Of a stretch of 64,000 nucleotides of DNA, positions 1 through 13,600 are shown piece after piece. The DNA is from Schistocerca nitens (Eukaryota > Arthropoda > Insecta > Orthoptera > Acrididae), in contig NC_064623.1 in assembly GCF_023898315.1 (NCBI RefSeq), positions 21,473,640 through 21,537,639 of the forward strand, in the 5' to 3' direction. How positions within the stretch are numbered: position 1 is the first letter of the stretch; every line of letters starts with the position of its first letter. The notes below the pieces were generated by a model. It made no database searches. It saw nothing but the letters and a program-made list of their open reading frames with translations, and was not told where the DNA came from. The position numbers were made by a program, and so were the translations under genes.

Positions 1-2080
1 TGCTTCACTACTCCGAGGGTATTTACTTCTACGTTACTCATGTTGGCAGCTGTTCTCGGTTCGAATTCTGGAATATTTACTTCGTCTTCTTTTGTGAAGG
101 CATTTTGGAAGGCTGTGTTTAGTAACTCTGTTTTGGCAGTACTGTCTTCGATAGTATCTCCATTGCTATCGTGCCGAGAAGGCATTGATTGTTTCTTGCC
201 GCTAACATACTTCACATATGACCAGAATCACTTTGGATTTTCTGCCAAGTTTCGAGACAAAGTTTTTTTTGTGGAAACTGTTATAGGAATCTCGCATTGA
301 ATGCTGCACAAAATTTCGAGTTTCTGTAAAAGATCACCAATCTTGGGATTTTGCACCTATTTAAACTTGGCATGTTTGTTTTGTTGTTTCTGCAACAGTA
401 TTCTATCCAATTTTGTGTAACAAGGAGGATCAGCTCTGTCATTTGTTAATTTATTTGGTATAAATCTCTCAATTGCTGCCGATAATATTTATTTCAATTC
501 AAGCCACTTGTGGTCTACATTTATATTATTAATTTGGAATTTGTGGAGATTGTCTCTCAGGAAGGCGTCAAGTGAATTTTTATCTGCTTTTTTGAATAGG
601 TATATTTTTTGCTTATTTTTGGAGGATTTGGGGGGTTACAATATTCAATCTCACTATGACAACCCTGTGTTCACTAATCCCTGTATCAGTTTTGATGCTC
701 GTTATTAACTCAGGATTATTTGTTGCTAAGAGGTCAAGCGTGTTTTCACAACCGTTTACTATTCGTGTGGGCTCATGAACTAACTGCTCGAAATAATTTT
801 CAGAGAATGCGTTTGGCCCGATTTCGGATGGTATTTTAGGTGTACCTCCGGAATTAAACATGTATTTTCGCCAACATATCGAGGGTAAATTAAAGTCACC
901 ACCAACTATTATCGTATGAGTCGGGTACGTGTTTGAAATCAAACTCAAATTTTCTTTGAAACTTTCAGCAACTGTATCATCTGAATTTGGAGGTCGGTAA
1001 AAGGATCCAATTATTATTTTATACCAGTTGCCAACAATGATCTCTGCCCATATTAACTCTCAGGAAGTATCTACTTCAATTTTGCGACAAGTTGAACTAC
1101 TTCTAACAGCAACAAACACGCCACCGCCAACCGTGTTTAGCCTATCCTTTCGGAACACCATTAGGTTCTTTGCAAAAGTATCAGCTGAGCTTATATCCGT
1201 CTTCAGCCAACTTTCAGTGCCTATAACGATTTGAGCATCAGTGCTTTCTATTAGCGCTTGGAGCTCTGGTACTTTCCCAACACAGCTACGACAATTTACA
1301 ACTGTTATACCAGTGGTTCCTGTATCTATGTTCTTCCTGTGTTCGGCCTGCAGCCTTTGTGACTGAAGCCCTTCTTGTGTTTTCCCAAGACCCTCTACCC
1401 TAAAAAACCGCCCAATCCATGCCACACAGCCCCTGCTACCCATGTAGTTGCCTCCTGCGTGTAGTGGACACCTGACCTATTCAGCGGAACCCAAAACCCA
1501 ACCACCCTTTGGCGCAAGTCGAGGGCGGCCTACAAGGTTGCAGAGCCGTCTGAGCCTCTGATTCAGACCCTCCACTCGGCTCTGTACCAGAGCTCCGCAA
1601 TCGGTCTTGTCGACTATGCTGCAAATGGTCAGCTCTGCTTTCATCTTGTAAGCAAGACTGGCAGCCTTTACCTTCTGTTAGCCGCTCAAAACCAGAGAGA
1701 ATCTATTCTGATTCAAAGTGACACACATCATTGGTACGACGTGAGCAACCACCTGCAGTTGGCTGCACTCTGTACTCTTCATCACATCCGGGAGGACACT
1801 TTCCACATCTGGAATGACTCCAACCGGTATGCACACAGAGTGCACATTGGTTTTCTTTCTCTTCATGTCAGCCAAGTCCCTAAGGGGCCCCACAATGTGC
1901 CTAACGTTGGAGCTCCCAACTAACAATAATCCCACCCTCTGTGACTGCCCGGATCTTGCAGGCTGAGTGGTTTCCTCTGAAACAGGACAGGCCGTGAAAG
2001 AGAATCTTCAGAGAGTGGAATTGGCCACGGTGCAGAAATAACAAAAAAGAAGCTCCCATTGCAGACAGCATTCTGACTCA
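1..2080 (-). mobile_element. CR1/L2-like LINE, 5' half (ORF1 relic, endonuclease, linker)
   Basis: On the minus strand an apurinic-endonuclease domain of a non-LTR retrotransposon is read in two blocks. The first (1443-1060) carries GTESWL with the catalytic Glu and the segment RLNTVGGGVFVAV. The second (948-613) carries VGGDFNLP, the LDLLATNNPELI block and ISEHRVV near the catalytic His. The segment 300-1 reads as the linker towards a reverse transcriptase (AKTELLNTAFQNAFTKE), so the RT should lie beyond the left edge. Upstream, 1935-1678 reads LLLVGSSNVRHI, like the first block of the esterase-type ORF1 of CR1/L2 LINEs. The copy is broken by frameshifts between these blocks. Clade assignment is by motif only. 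It lies in the intron before the final V-ATPase D exon. Confidence 0.75.
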
Positions 2081-3035
2081 TTCAACTCTCTGAAGGTTAT
2101 ACTATCTAGGGAACACGGTGAATGGAGGTACTGCTTCTGCTTAGACTGACTAACTTAACTTTGAAGCAACTCCAATACACTGAAAAAAGCTGATAGGTCC
2201 TCAGTAATAAAACAGACAATGTTTAGCTACTTCTTGCAGAGTGGTATATACACGACACTCCTGACGTCAATAAAAGAACAACAGTTAACTACATCTGAAA
2301 CAACAGGCAACCCATGTACAATGAACACTGCTACTTGCCATGTAGCTATCAAGTGACTATGACCATGAAACTAGCTAATCTAACTTGTAGGAGACATGGC
2401 TATTAAGGTATGCTTCAGTTTTTGTGGAGATTATTATGCGTGTAATTGTGTAAATGACATTTCCTGTGAATTCATTGTTACTGTTCATAATAAAATATAT
2501 CATTAAGAAACAGCTGGGAACTGAGTGTGACAATCCCAATAACTTTTAAGACACATCTGAAAGATGGGCAACTATATCACATACAATGCTCTTATTGCCT
2601 ACATTTCACTTTAGCTGTAGTGCCTCCTAAACAAGATTCTAGAAGAGAAAAGAATGGAGAACACACATTAAAAAAAGCTTACAACTTTATTCTTAAGTCA
2701 ACACCATCAGTGGCACTGATCTGAGCTACTCAAATAACTTGCCCATGTGTCCACTCTGTTATAACTTGTTATTTACCTGGGCAACAACCAATCATCCAAG
2801 TACTGTTACATTATACATGTTTTATGATGTCTATTTCTGGTATCAACACATTTTTTTTGTTCCTTAGAAATAATGCAATGTAATCAAATGTGAGATTCAG
2901 ACATTTACAATGAAAATAATTATTTCTATTTGTAAATACTTGCTCCCAAACAAAATTAAGTTTTTCCAGGAATCTTTGATAATTTCAGTTTACAGACAAA
3001 TGCACCGTATACAGAGAATACAATAATTTGCTTAC
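2081..3035. other. Intron of V-ATPase D, no gene seen
   Basis: AT-rich sequence between the LINE relic and the fifth V-ATPase D exon. I see no coding potential beyond short chance frames and no recognisable repeat. The final V-ATPase D exon was looked for here on the minus strand (expected to begin with a lysine-rich LKKIQDKK-type stretch) and was not found. Confidence 0.5.
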
Positions 3036-3114
3036 CGATAAAACTCCTCTCTCTCCAATTCATCCAGCTCAGATATTATATAGGCAAGTGTACGTTCAAT
3101 GCGTGGAATAATTA
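3036..3114 (-). CDS. ATP6V1D: V-ATPase D exon 5
   Basis: 79 nt encoding [20 protein letters not shown] and the following REEFYR. The acceptor is TTTCAG at the 5' side and the donor CG|GTAAG follows 3036. It starts in phase 1 (the split Val codon is completed here) and ends after two bases of the Arg codon. It is isolated by 18.7 kb from the previous exon. Confidence 0.95.
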
Positions 3115-6100
3115 CTGAAAGATTAATATTAATCATTAGTGGATTAACACATCAAAGAATACACCAAAAATAGAATAAATAAATAATGCTAGTCCCTATT
3201 TAAGTCAATGTTTTTGTCTACGATGAACAACAAAATAAGTTTTTTTATTAACCAAAGCATTCAGAGGACACGAACTACATGCAGAAATTGCTGAGAAAGT
3301 TTAATTATTTTAAAAAAAATATTTGAACATCTACATACATATTCTCCACAGCACTGCTAAGTGCATGGCAGAGGGTACTTCCAATTGTACCACTGAGCAG
3401 CACTTCTTTCTGTTCCATTTGCTAATGAGGTACAGGATGAACAATTAGATAAATTACTCTGGGTATGCTATAATTGGCCTAATTGTGTCTTTGTTGTCCC
3501 TATGTGAGCAATACATAATTTGGGGGTGGTGATATTGTTGCATATTCCTCACTTAACGCTGGTACTTCATAAGTAGACTTCTTCAGTAAAGTCAGACTAT
3601 CTTCAAGTGTCTGCCTGTTCAGTGATTCATGGATCAAACAAATATGTGACCTTACGCACTGTCTTCTTTTGTATATAGTCTATATTCCACGATAGCCCTA
3701 CTGGTAACAGTCCCATACAGTTGAAGATACATTGCATAAATTTTTTTTAAATCTAATTTGTAAGCTGATTGCATTTTCCCAGTATCCTACCAGTGAATCA
3801 AAGTCTGCCAAATCATTTACCTAGGATGAATCTATGTCATAATTCCATTTCATATCCCCAAAAACTGTTACACCCAGATATGTGAGTGAGTTAACTGATA
3901 CCAGTTTTAACTTAGTGATATTCTACGAAGGCTGTTCAAAAAGTAAGGTGACTTTTCAAATCACATGTGCAATGTAAATTCAATTATCAATCTTTTTTTC
4001 TTTTTGTTATATTGGTACACATGTCCCAAACATATGTTCACAGTTTCAGGTGTACCGCATACCTTGTTTGCTTTTGACAGATAGTAAGGTTAGACCCGTT
4101 TCAGTGTGCTTGGTGATTTTTGATTATTATAAAAAATGGAGCAAAGAATTTATGTCAAATTGTGTGTGAAAAATGGAATCAAGTGCTCTAAAACACTTGA
4201 AATTTTGACAGAGGCATACAGTGAGTCTGCTCTAAAATAAAAAAAAAGTTTACAAGTGGAACAAGCTCTTCCAAGATGGTTGAGAAGATGCCAATAACGA
4301 ACCTCCCTCTCAACGCCCCAGCACACGAACGACAGACGATAACGTCGAAGCTGTGAACAAAAATTGTTTCGGAAAATTGTCGATTTACCGTAAGAGAAGT
4401 TGCTAAGGATGCTGGCGTATTGGTCGGTTTGTGTCATGCAATTTTTCTGGACATTTTGGGCATGAGATGTGTGTCAGCGAAGTTTGTTCCAACACATCTC
4501 AATTTTGACCAGATAACCATCACATGAGCATCACTCAGTAGCTCTTGAATGATGTCAATGATTATCCTGATTTGCTCAAAAGGGTCATAAGTGGTGACGA
4601 AACATGGGTTTATGGTTATGATGTTGAAACGAAAACCCAGTCATCCCAATGGAAACTTCCCGGAGAACCAAGATAAAAAAAGCATGCCAAGTTTGATCAA
4701 ATGTCAAAGTTTTGTTCACTTTTTTAATTTCTCCCCCCCCCCCCCCCCATTACCGTGGTGTAGTGTATCATAAATTTTTGCCTCAAGGTCTTACGGTCAA
4801 TAAGGAGTGTGATCTTGATGTTATGCACCATTATGAGAAGCAATACACAAAAAAAAATGTCCAGAATTGTGGAAAAACAATTCATGGCTTTCGCATTACC
4901 TGCTCATTCATCATTGCTTGTTAGAGATTTTTTTGCCAAAAACAACACAACAATCATGCCACAGCCACTATATTCACCAGGTTTGGCCCCCTGCGACCTT
5001 TTCCTATTCCTGAAACTGAAGAGACCTATGAAAGAACGAAGATTTTCAACGATTAAGGAAATAAAAACTGCGTCACTGGAAGAACTCATGGCTGTACCAA
5101 AAAGTGCTTATGAGAAGTGCTTCGAGGATTGAAGAAGCATTGGCACATGTGTATTGTATCTCAGGGGGATTACTTTGAAGGGGACAACAGGAATACTGAT
5201 GAATTAATAAATATTTTTTCATAAAAATATAAAGTCACCTTACTTTTTGAACACACCTCGTAGTTATAAAATAATACATTTCTCATGTTCATTCTTGATA
5301 TTTAAAATAAGTTGTCAATGTTTGTGCAACTTTGAAATCTTACCAACGTTTGATTGAAAATTTTCAGATATACTTCAGTATGTATAACTGCATCTGCAAG
5401 ATGTCTGAGATTACTATTAATGTTTTATGCCAGACCACAGATGTACGACATGAACAGCAAGTGCCTCAACACAGTTTTCTAGGGCAAGTCTGAAGTCACT
5501 TTCATATCTGTCAAATGATTCTCCATCCAAGATAACAAGCGGCACTCACTGTAGCAAGAAATCCTTAACCCAGTCACAAAATTCATTCGATACTCCATAA
5601 GACTGTACTTTCCATAATAAGTGTTGTTGCGGTACTGAGTGCTGTGGGACATGTTAACATGGGTCTTCAGAGGCTGCCAATGACTGCTGACTTGGCACAC
5701 TTTGTAAGGATGCCAGTTGAGGGCATCAATAGGTCTAGCTATAGGATACACAGCCTACACCTGAGAAGGGGTGGGTGGATTTGGGCTCTCTCGAGGCCAA
5801 ATTCCTCCGATAATGCACAGAAGTCAGATATGTTGTACACCTTCTTGGGAAATGCTCCTTTAATGCTGCAAGACAGTTCAGTAAATGGGGAGTGCATATC
5901 AGAAGACTCAGTAAAATTATTTCACTAAAATATTAAGGGAATTAGAGGTCAAGTAGATGAACTGCTAATAGATATTGACTCTGACATGATTTGTATCTCT
6001 GATCATCATTTATATAGAAAAAATATACTGATGCATTCTTTGGAGGGGTACACCTTATTTCAAGATGAGAAGTTTGTAGCAGAAGGGAGGAGTGGCCATT

Positions 6101-9100
6101 TATGGCAATGTAATGTTTCATTCAAAAGAGTTGATGTATCAAAACTTTGTGAGGACCAAATATTTGAAGATTGTACAGCAAGGAAGTCTAAATTTTCAAG
6201 GAAAAATTATTTAGATGTAGGCCTCTACAGATCTGCCAGTTCAGAGTCAGAGTTGGTGTTGTGCCAGGCTCAGTTCTTAAGAAAAGTGTGTGAAGTTAAC
6301 TGGCATGGGAATTTCTGCATAAACTTTGTGGCTGATTCTCCAGAGGAAAGGACATTAACAATTTTATTTGAATCTTACAAAATGGTACATGCAGTATGGT
6401 TTCCAACTACAGTTCAGGTAAACAGTAGCACAATTACAGACAGTAACTTAATAGATATAGCATCACACTCCAAATCAGTAAACAAATTATTTAGAGACCA
6501 CTGTAGAGATTTACAGCCAATATTGGAGGGTAAAGGCAAGAAGTCTACAATAAAGAGAAATTAAATGCCAAACAGAACATATTTCTGCTAAACCTTTATC
6601 ACTTTCTCTGAGAACCTTTTTCCACTAAAAATTGCAGGTGGAGCAGCTGCTGTATTAAGTAACCATTTTGGATAACTAATGACAGTAAAATTCCGCGCAG
6701 GAGGAAATGGGAGCAGCATCATAATAGACACGACAGTCACAGCCCAGCAACAGAATTTTATTTCACAGTAGACTGTGTGCTGAAGAATGTCATCAGACAG
6801 GCTAAAATAAATCATTACTCCAAGAGAATAGATAGGTCTCGGAACAAAATTAAAACTATATGGCCAATTGCGAAAGAGGTATGTGGGCAGAATGTGGATG
6901 CTCAACATATTACACCTCTCTTGTGAGAATGAAACTGTTCAGTTAAAGCAAAATTTTATTCGTACAGGTAATTATACAGCATTCTAAAAATTTGGTGTTC
7001 CTGGATAATTATATCACATGCAGCTACACAAAATAAGATGAAACAATCAATTATTAAATCACTAAAGAGTAAAGACACCCATTGATATGATTAACTTTTA
7101 AGTAGGATAATGAAGATTAATGTAGTCAGCCCCTTACAATGTCCCCCAGGTGTGGTCAACTTCCTGAGGGATTCAAATACCTTTTAGTGAAACTGGTTTA
7201 CAAATGGGAGAAAGAGGAACCAAATTTAGATAGTTACTGGACAGTTTCTTTGCTATCAGTGATTTCAAAAGCTTTTGAGAAAGCAATGTATAAGGAAGTA
7301 CTGGAACATCTCAGTACATACATTTTGTAGCGAGACACAGTGTGAATGCACGAGAGGAGTATCCTCAGAAAATGGTTCAAATGGTTCTGAGCACTATGGG
7401 ACTTAACATCTGAGGTCATCAGTCCCCTAGAACTTAGAACTACTTAAACCTAGCTAACCTAAGGACATCACACACATCCATGCCCGAGGTAGGATTCGAA
7501 CCTGCGACTGTGGCGGTCGCACGGTTCCAGACTGAAGCACATAGAACCGCTCGGCCACTTCGGTCGGCTCAGAAAATGGTATTATTCTTTTGTGTTAGAG
7601 GCACTAACAGGCATAAACAATATGCTGAGGACATTTGATATTTGCTTTTATTTAACAGATATATCTGATTGTGTGGACTTTCAAACACTTTTGAATAAGG
7701 TGGAACATTATGGGATTAAGGAACCAGCTCAACAACAGTTCATTTCATATCTGAAGGTTGTATTCCTGTGTCCACAAACAGGGAAGATATTATCTGAAAC
7801 TACTGGGGTCATGTGAATCTGTGGGATGAAATGGCAAGAGGTGGGGGTGAGGGCGCTGATCTGGGCCTATTCGTTTTCTCGATATACGTCAATGATCTGT
7901 CACTAAACATGGCAGATGATTCAAATTTATTTATTTATTTTTTCTTTTTGCAAATGATCAAAGTGTTATTGTTAAAGATGAGATATGTAATTTAAATGAT
8001 GTACCCAATAGGATAGTTAGTAATAGCAGCATGTGGCTTTCAGAGACCAGATTAACGCTTACTCATAACAAAACATGACGAATACAGTTTATGATACTGA
8101 AATCTTGTAGAACCCTAGTTTTACTGTCTAAAGATCGTCAGATAGTCAGTGAAGTTGACTGTTTTAAATTCTCAGGGCTGAAGGTGGACGAGATACTTTC
8201 CCGAAAAAATCACATTCGCGATCTTATGGAGAAACTGAATGTTGCTATCTCACTGTAAGAATGATCTCCATTGTCTCTGACACTGAAATTCAAAGGTTTG
8301 TTTGTATTGTTTACATTCACTCTGTTACTCTGTACGGTGTTACACACCACTGAGGAAAAAAAATCGCAACACCGAGAAATCGTCAACGCAGAGCAATGAA
8401 ATTTTGGGAACCCATTTGTCTAGCTAACATATGGAAGTGAGTAACACTGCAAGATATGTCACCGCAAATGTGGAATTTTGGTACATTAATAACCAGTGTA
8501 GCCACCAGAATGTTGAATGCAAACACGCATGTACATGTGTTGTACAAGTGCCAGATGTCAGTTTACGGGTAGGAGTTCCACGCGTATTCCACTCGGTCAG
8601 TCAATAGAGGGATGATTACGGTGGTTGTGACGGCACTGGAGCTGTATACGAAATTGAACCCCAGGTCGTAACTTCAGGTGTAAGTCCAGTTTGTCTAGTA
8701 AGGCAGACGGATGGGTTGCAGGCTCTCAACTGGCCGCCTCCTAACTAACGCACACCCGTCACTGGCACTGAGGCGGAAACAGCTTTCATCAGAAAATACA
8801 ACTGACTTCTGCCTTGCCCCCCAATGAGCACTCGCTTAAGCAGTGGTTTGGGGTCAGTGGAATGCATGCCACAGGGTGTCTGGCTCGCAACTGATCTGGA
8901 AGTAATCAATGTGTAACACATCTTTGTGTCACTATGACGCCAACTTCTTCTCAAATTGCTGTTGCAGATCAGACAATGCACCAGAGCCATATGCTGAACA
9001 CAGTGGTCTTCCCTCGGTAGTGCCACGTGGCCATCCGGAGCTCCGTCTTCTCGTGCCGGTATCTCCCCGTGACCATTGCTGTCAGCGATCGTGTACAGTG

Positions 9101-10599
9101 GCCACATTCCTGCCGAGTCTTTCTGCAATATCGCAGAAGGGACATTCGGCTGCTCGTAGCCCTATTACACGACCTCGTACAAACACAGTGAGGTGTCAAT
9201 AATGGCATCTTTGTCATCTTAAAGGCATTTCTGACAAACTTCAATTCACCACGTCCACTTTCAGAGGTAACTAATGCTCATGACTGTTACAGCATGTACT
9301 TAAAGCAAACCTGATTTAAATCCTCATACTGGTGCTTCTAGTGCCACACTTACACGACTAGATGTGAAATTTGAAAAGATATCATCTTTCAGATGTAGAA
9401 ATGTGCTTATCCAGCTTTGTTTACATCTCACAACTCCTTGGTGTTGCAAATTTTTTTTCCATCTGTGTATTTTAGTGCAACTTTGTGTACTCAAAAAGAA
9501 TATTTTCAGCTTCTTAGTCCACAAACGGACAATGGGAGTAATCTGTGGTGTCAGTTCACAAACTTCATGTAGGCAGTTTTTGAGGTGTCTCAGAATCCAA
9601 ACTCTTCCGCCCCTGTACATATGCCGCATCAGGTGATTAATTGCAGACTTTACTGATCGATTCTGAAGAAACTGCAATAGTCAACCTTTATGGAAAGATA
9701 ACTTGGACATGGACAACAGTGCCTTAAGCAATAGAGAGAGACATGTGGACTATTCAGCAGGTTTCTTTTTCAATAGGCTTCTGGCAGGACTGAGAAAACT
9801 AAGTGATGAAACTCCTGTTCTTCAGATCTAAGTTGGAAGCTGTACTTGTGGCACACAACTCCTATTATGAACAAAAGTTACTCACAGTAGCCGAGAACAT
9901 TTTCTGTAATGCCTTATTTGTTCTATGGCCTCTCAGTTTCTTTTCTTTTTCTTTTTCTTTTTCTGTTTTTCCTTTTTTCTTTTTCTTTTTTTTAATACTT
10001 TATCCATTCTTTTGCCTACATGCTGACTCATTCCATGACCAAGTAGCTTTGGATTGAGCAGTCCATAGAACCTGAAGCGAACGGCTGGGTCAGCTGTCAA
10101 AATACAGTGCATAAAATGAAAATGACGACTCGACAGAACACCAGGAAACTCACTATTACACAGTATTATTCTTCAGTCATTCAGTTTTTTCCTCGTATTG
10201 TGAAAAACTGATATTAAATTTTAGGAGTATGTACAATTATACGCATTCATTAATTTATAAACAAATTTGAACTGAAACCCCACCAAATAGCTGGCACTCA
10301 GTCCTTCCTTGCTGATACTCTCCATGTGGAGCAATGCGTGGAGGGGAACTTCCTTTCCCATACAACAGAATAAAATCAGTCACAAAAATGTGTGTCTGTG
10401 AAATACATGTGAGAGAGTACCTCCCATATCACCACGTATAAGGCTTTCTTCTGTTCCATTCACATATGGAGCACAACATGAATGACTGCGTAAATGCCAA
10501 CTTGACATTCACAGCACTATAGACAACAGCACTCAGGTTGATGACACATTCCTCGACTTCAGAAAGGCATCTGATACAATCATGTACTGTCATTTAAGG

Positions 10600-10646
<47 letters not shown>

Positions 10647-13600
10647 AGTTTACCAAGTATTGGGCCTCACTTTCGACTGGATTCAAGCCTTCCTTTCAAA
10701 CAGAACTCAACACATCATTCTTAACCGAATAAAATTGACAAATGTAAAGGTAATTTTTGAATTACCCCAAGAAAGTTTGACAGGACTATTAGTTTTTACA
10801 TTGTATACAAATGATCTAGTGGAATCCATCAGAAGCTCTTTAAGACAATTCACCTACAATATCATTGTCTATCAAAAAGAAGCAATACCAGGAGACAATA
10901 TATATTTGCAAAATAATCTGAAGAGAATTGGTGAATGGCGTAGGCTCCGACGGTTGAGCCTGAACATAAATAAATGTAACATACTGTGCATACATATGAG
11001 AAGAAATCCATTAGTATACAACTAAACTATTTATGACAAATTGCTGGAAACAGTACATACCACAGAATATCTAGGAGTGACTATCCAGATCAAACTTACG
11101 TGGAACGAGCACATAAAACATATTTTAGGAAAAGCAGATGCCAGACAGATTCATAGGAAAACTCTTAAGGAAATGTAACTCATCCATGAAAGAAGTGGCT
11201 TACAAGGCACTTGTTCAACTGATTCTTGAGTACTGTTCTTCAATGTGGAATTCTTACCATGCACGGCGGATACAAGACTTAGACAAGATCCAATGAAGAG
11301 CAGCATGTTTCATCATGAGATCATTTAGTTGGCAGAAGTGTGTTACAGAGATGCTTAACAAAATCCAGTGGCTGATGTTACAAGAGAAGCATTATGCATC
11401 ATGGAGAGGTTTACTATTGAAATTCTGAGAGTACTATCTAGGAAGAATCAGACAACATACACTATGTGATCAAAAGTATCTGGACACTCCCAAAAACATA
11501 CACTTTTCATATTAGTTGCATTGTGCTGCCACCTATTGCCAGGTACTCCATATCAGTGACCTCAGTAGTCATTAGACATCGTGAGAGAGCAGAATGTGGC
11601 GCTCCACGGATTTCACGGACTTCGAACGTGGTCTGGTGATTGGTTGTCGCTTGTGTCATACGTCTGTACGCGAGATTTCCACACTCCCAAACATCCCTAG
11701 GTCCACTGTTCCCAATGTGACAGTTAAGTGGAAACATGAAGGGACACGTACACAGCACAAAAGTGTACAGGCTGACCATGTCTGTTGACTGACAGAGACT
11801 GCCAACAGTTGAAGAGGGTCGTAATATGTAGTAAGGCAGACATCCATCCAGACCAGCACACAGGAATTCCAAACTGCATCAGGATCCACTGCAAGTACTA
11901 TAACAGGTGGGTGGGAGGTGAGAAAAGTTTGATTTCATAATCGAGCAGCTATTCATAAGCCATACATCATGCCGGTAAATGCCAAACGAAACCTTGTTTG
12001 GTGTAAGTAGTGTAAACTTTGGATGATTGAACAGTGGAAAAAACATTGTGTGGGAGTGACGAATCGTGGTACACAATGTGGAAATCCGATGGCACTATCA
12101 CAGCACAGGCCTGCATTGATGTTTTAAGCACCTTCTTGCTTCCCACTGTTGAAGAGCAATTCGGGGATGGCGATTGCATCTTTCAACACGATCGAGCACC
12201 TGTGCATAATGCACGACCTGCGGTGAAGTGGTTACATGACAATAACATCCCTGTAATGGACTGGCCTGCACACAGTCCTGACCTGAATCCTACAGAACAC
12301 CTTTGGGATGTTTTGGAACACCGAATTTTTGCCAGGCCTCACCGACCGACATCAATACCTCTCCTCAGTGCAGCACTCCATGAAGAATGGACTGCCATTT
12401 CCCAAGAAATCTTCCAGCACCTGATTGAATGTATGCATGCGAGAGTGGAAGCTGTCATCGAGGCTAAGGGTACGCGAACACCATATTGAATTCCAGCATT
12501 ACCAACGGAGAGCGCCACAAACCTGTAAGTCATTTTCAGCCAGGTGTCTGGATCCTTTTGAGCACATAGTGTATTACTTCCTCGAAATATATATCTCACA
12601 AAATGACCACAACGAGAAAATTCAAGAAATTAGAGCTAATATGGAGGTCTACGAACAATCATTCTTCCTGTGCAACATCTGTGAACGGAATAGGGAAGTG
12701 GGGATCAGATACTGGTACCCAAAGTACCCTTCACCATACACAATTAGGTTGCTTGGTACCTTGTAATTAACCTAATCTTTTCTTTGTGATTCCAAAGGAA
12801 TAATACATACCAGCATGAAGAATATATCTGGATTCTTCACTTAATGCTTGCTGTTTCAATTTTGTAAGCAGGCTTTCACAGAGTTAATTTGTGCCATCTT
12901 CACGAGTTTGCCAAGTCACGATTTTTAGTATTTCTGTGATGCTCTCCCACAGTAAGGAAGGACCTCAAGATGAGTGTTTAGCAATTAGTTGACAACGAGA
13001 TGGTAGACACAGAGCACATATTCAAATTGGGGAAGCATGTGGAAGGCAGTTGCCTGTGCCCTTTCAAAGGAATCAGCCCATCGTTTGCTTTAATCAATGT
13101 AGAGAAATCACAGAAACATAACTCTAGGTGGATGGACTGATGTATTCCCAAATACAAGTCCAGTGTCTTACCACTGTGACACATTGCTCATTCTCGTGTG
13201 GAGCAGCGAACTAGTGCATTCAGGCTGTGCTTCTTTATTTACATTCAATATTTCCAGTCATTCGTAACTCATATGGTTCGATCATTCTTCAGTTATATTC
13301 TAGGATGAGTCGCACAGGTGTTTTGTAAAGCTATACCCTTTGTAGACTGACAATATTTTCACAGTACCCTACAAATGGCCCAAAGTCTGCTACCAGCTTC
13401 ACCTACGATGATTGCACCTATGTTATTATTCACATAATACCAGGTACAAAAATCCTGGTAAAACCCAAAACCGACGGCAATGAGGTTTTCGGAGTAATTC
13501 TAGGTGTGTATTGAAAACGTATGCTTATGGGAAATGAAGATGGTCTATTTGTCACACTGCTCAAGAAACTCAAATCTACCAAGACAGAAGCTGAAGCAGC

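Larger units (their letters stand above)
3330..5760 (-). mobile_element. Antisense CR1-like LINE 3' part, split by a mariner
   Basis: The left end (about 3330-3400) is a 3'-terminal LINE repeat in antisense (ACATCTACATACATATTCTC followed by a GCATGGCAGAGGGTACTTCC stretch). The same end recurs near 50.95, 54.4 and, in sense, 63.5 kb. The repeat runs to 3923, is interrupted by the mariner at 3926-5260, and resumes at 5263. Minus-strand 5751-5479 reads as a weak reverse-transcriptase remnant ([20 protein letters not shown] region, comparable to the segment after the FDTVPH motif in other LINEs). It is heavily decayed. Confidence 0.55.
5880..9760 (+). mobile_element. CR1/L2-like LINE (endonuclease and RT relic) with SINE and Tc1 inserted
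   Basis: Plus-strand 5930-6560 reads as a LINE endonuclease relic: [34 protein letters not shown]. It is alignable with the 15.65-kb copy ([20 protein letters not shown]). From 6740 it continues through the linker ([20 protein letters not shown]) and a reverse-transcriptase relic ([20 protein letters not shown] at about 7255-7320, [11 protein letters not shown] at about 7870). After the Tc1 at 8343-9467 it resumes near 9470 with [16 protein letters not shown] and LPPLYICRI, matching the segment at 19.4 kb of the sister copy. It has many stops and frameshifts. The 5' part is missing. Confidence 0.75.
10502..12768 (+). mobile_element. CR1-like LINE, RT and 3' part, with poly-A run and Tc1 inserted
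   Basis: A reverse-transcriptase relic: [12 protein letters not shown]-like at 10550-10585, then after a 45-A run [20 protein letters not shown] (about 10670), [15 protein letters not shown] (about 10785) and [14 protein letters not shown] (about 10955). The FADD box is degraded to the TYNII segment. It continues past TTEYLGVTI and [15 protein letters not shown]-type blocks to 11459, where a Tc1 (11460-12571) interrupts. The last block after the Tc1 (12595-12768) reads [20 protein letters not shown], a typical C-terminal LINE segment. Confidence 0.78.

Noticed and set aside
7813-7995. Small membrane protein frames in the V-ATPase intron
   Set aside because: They coincide with the QGSxLGPLLF/VNDL region of a broken LINE RT and with T-rich drift; there is no independent support.
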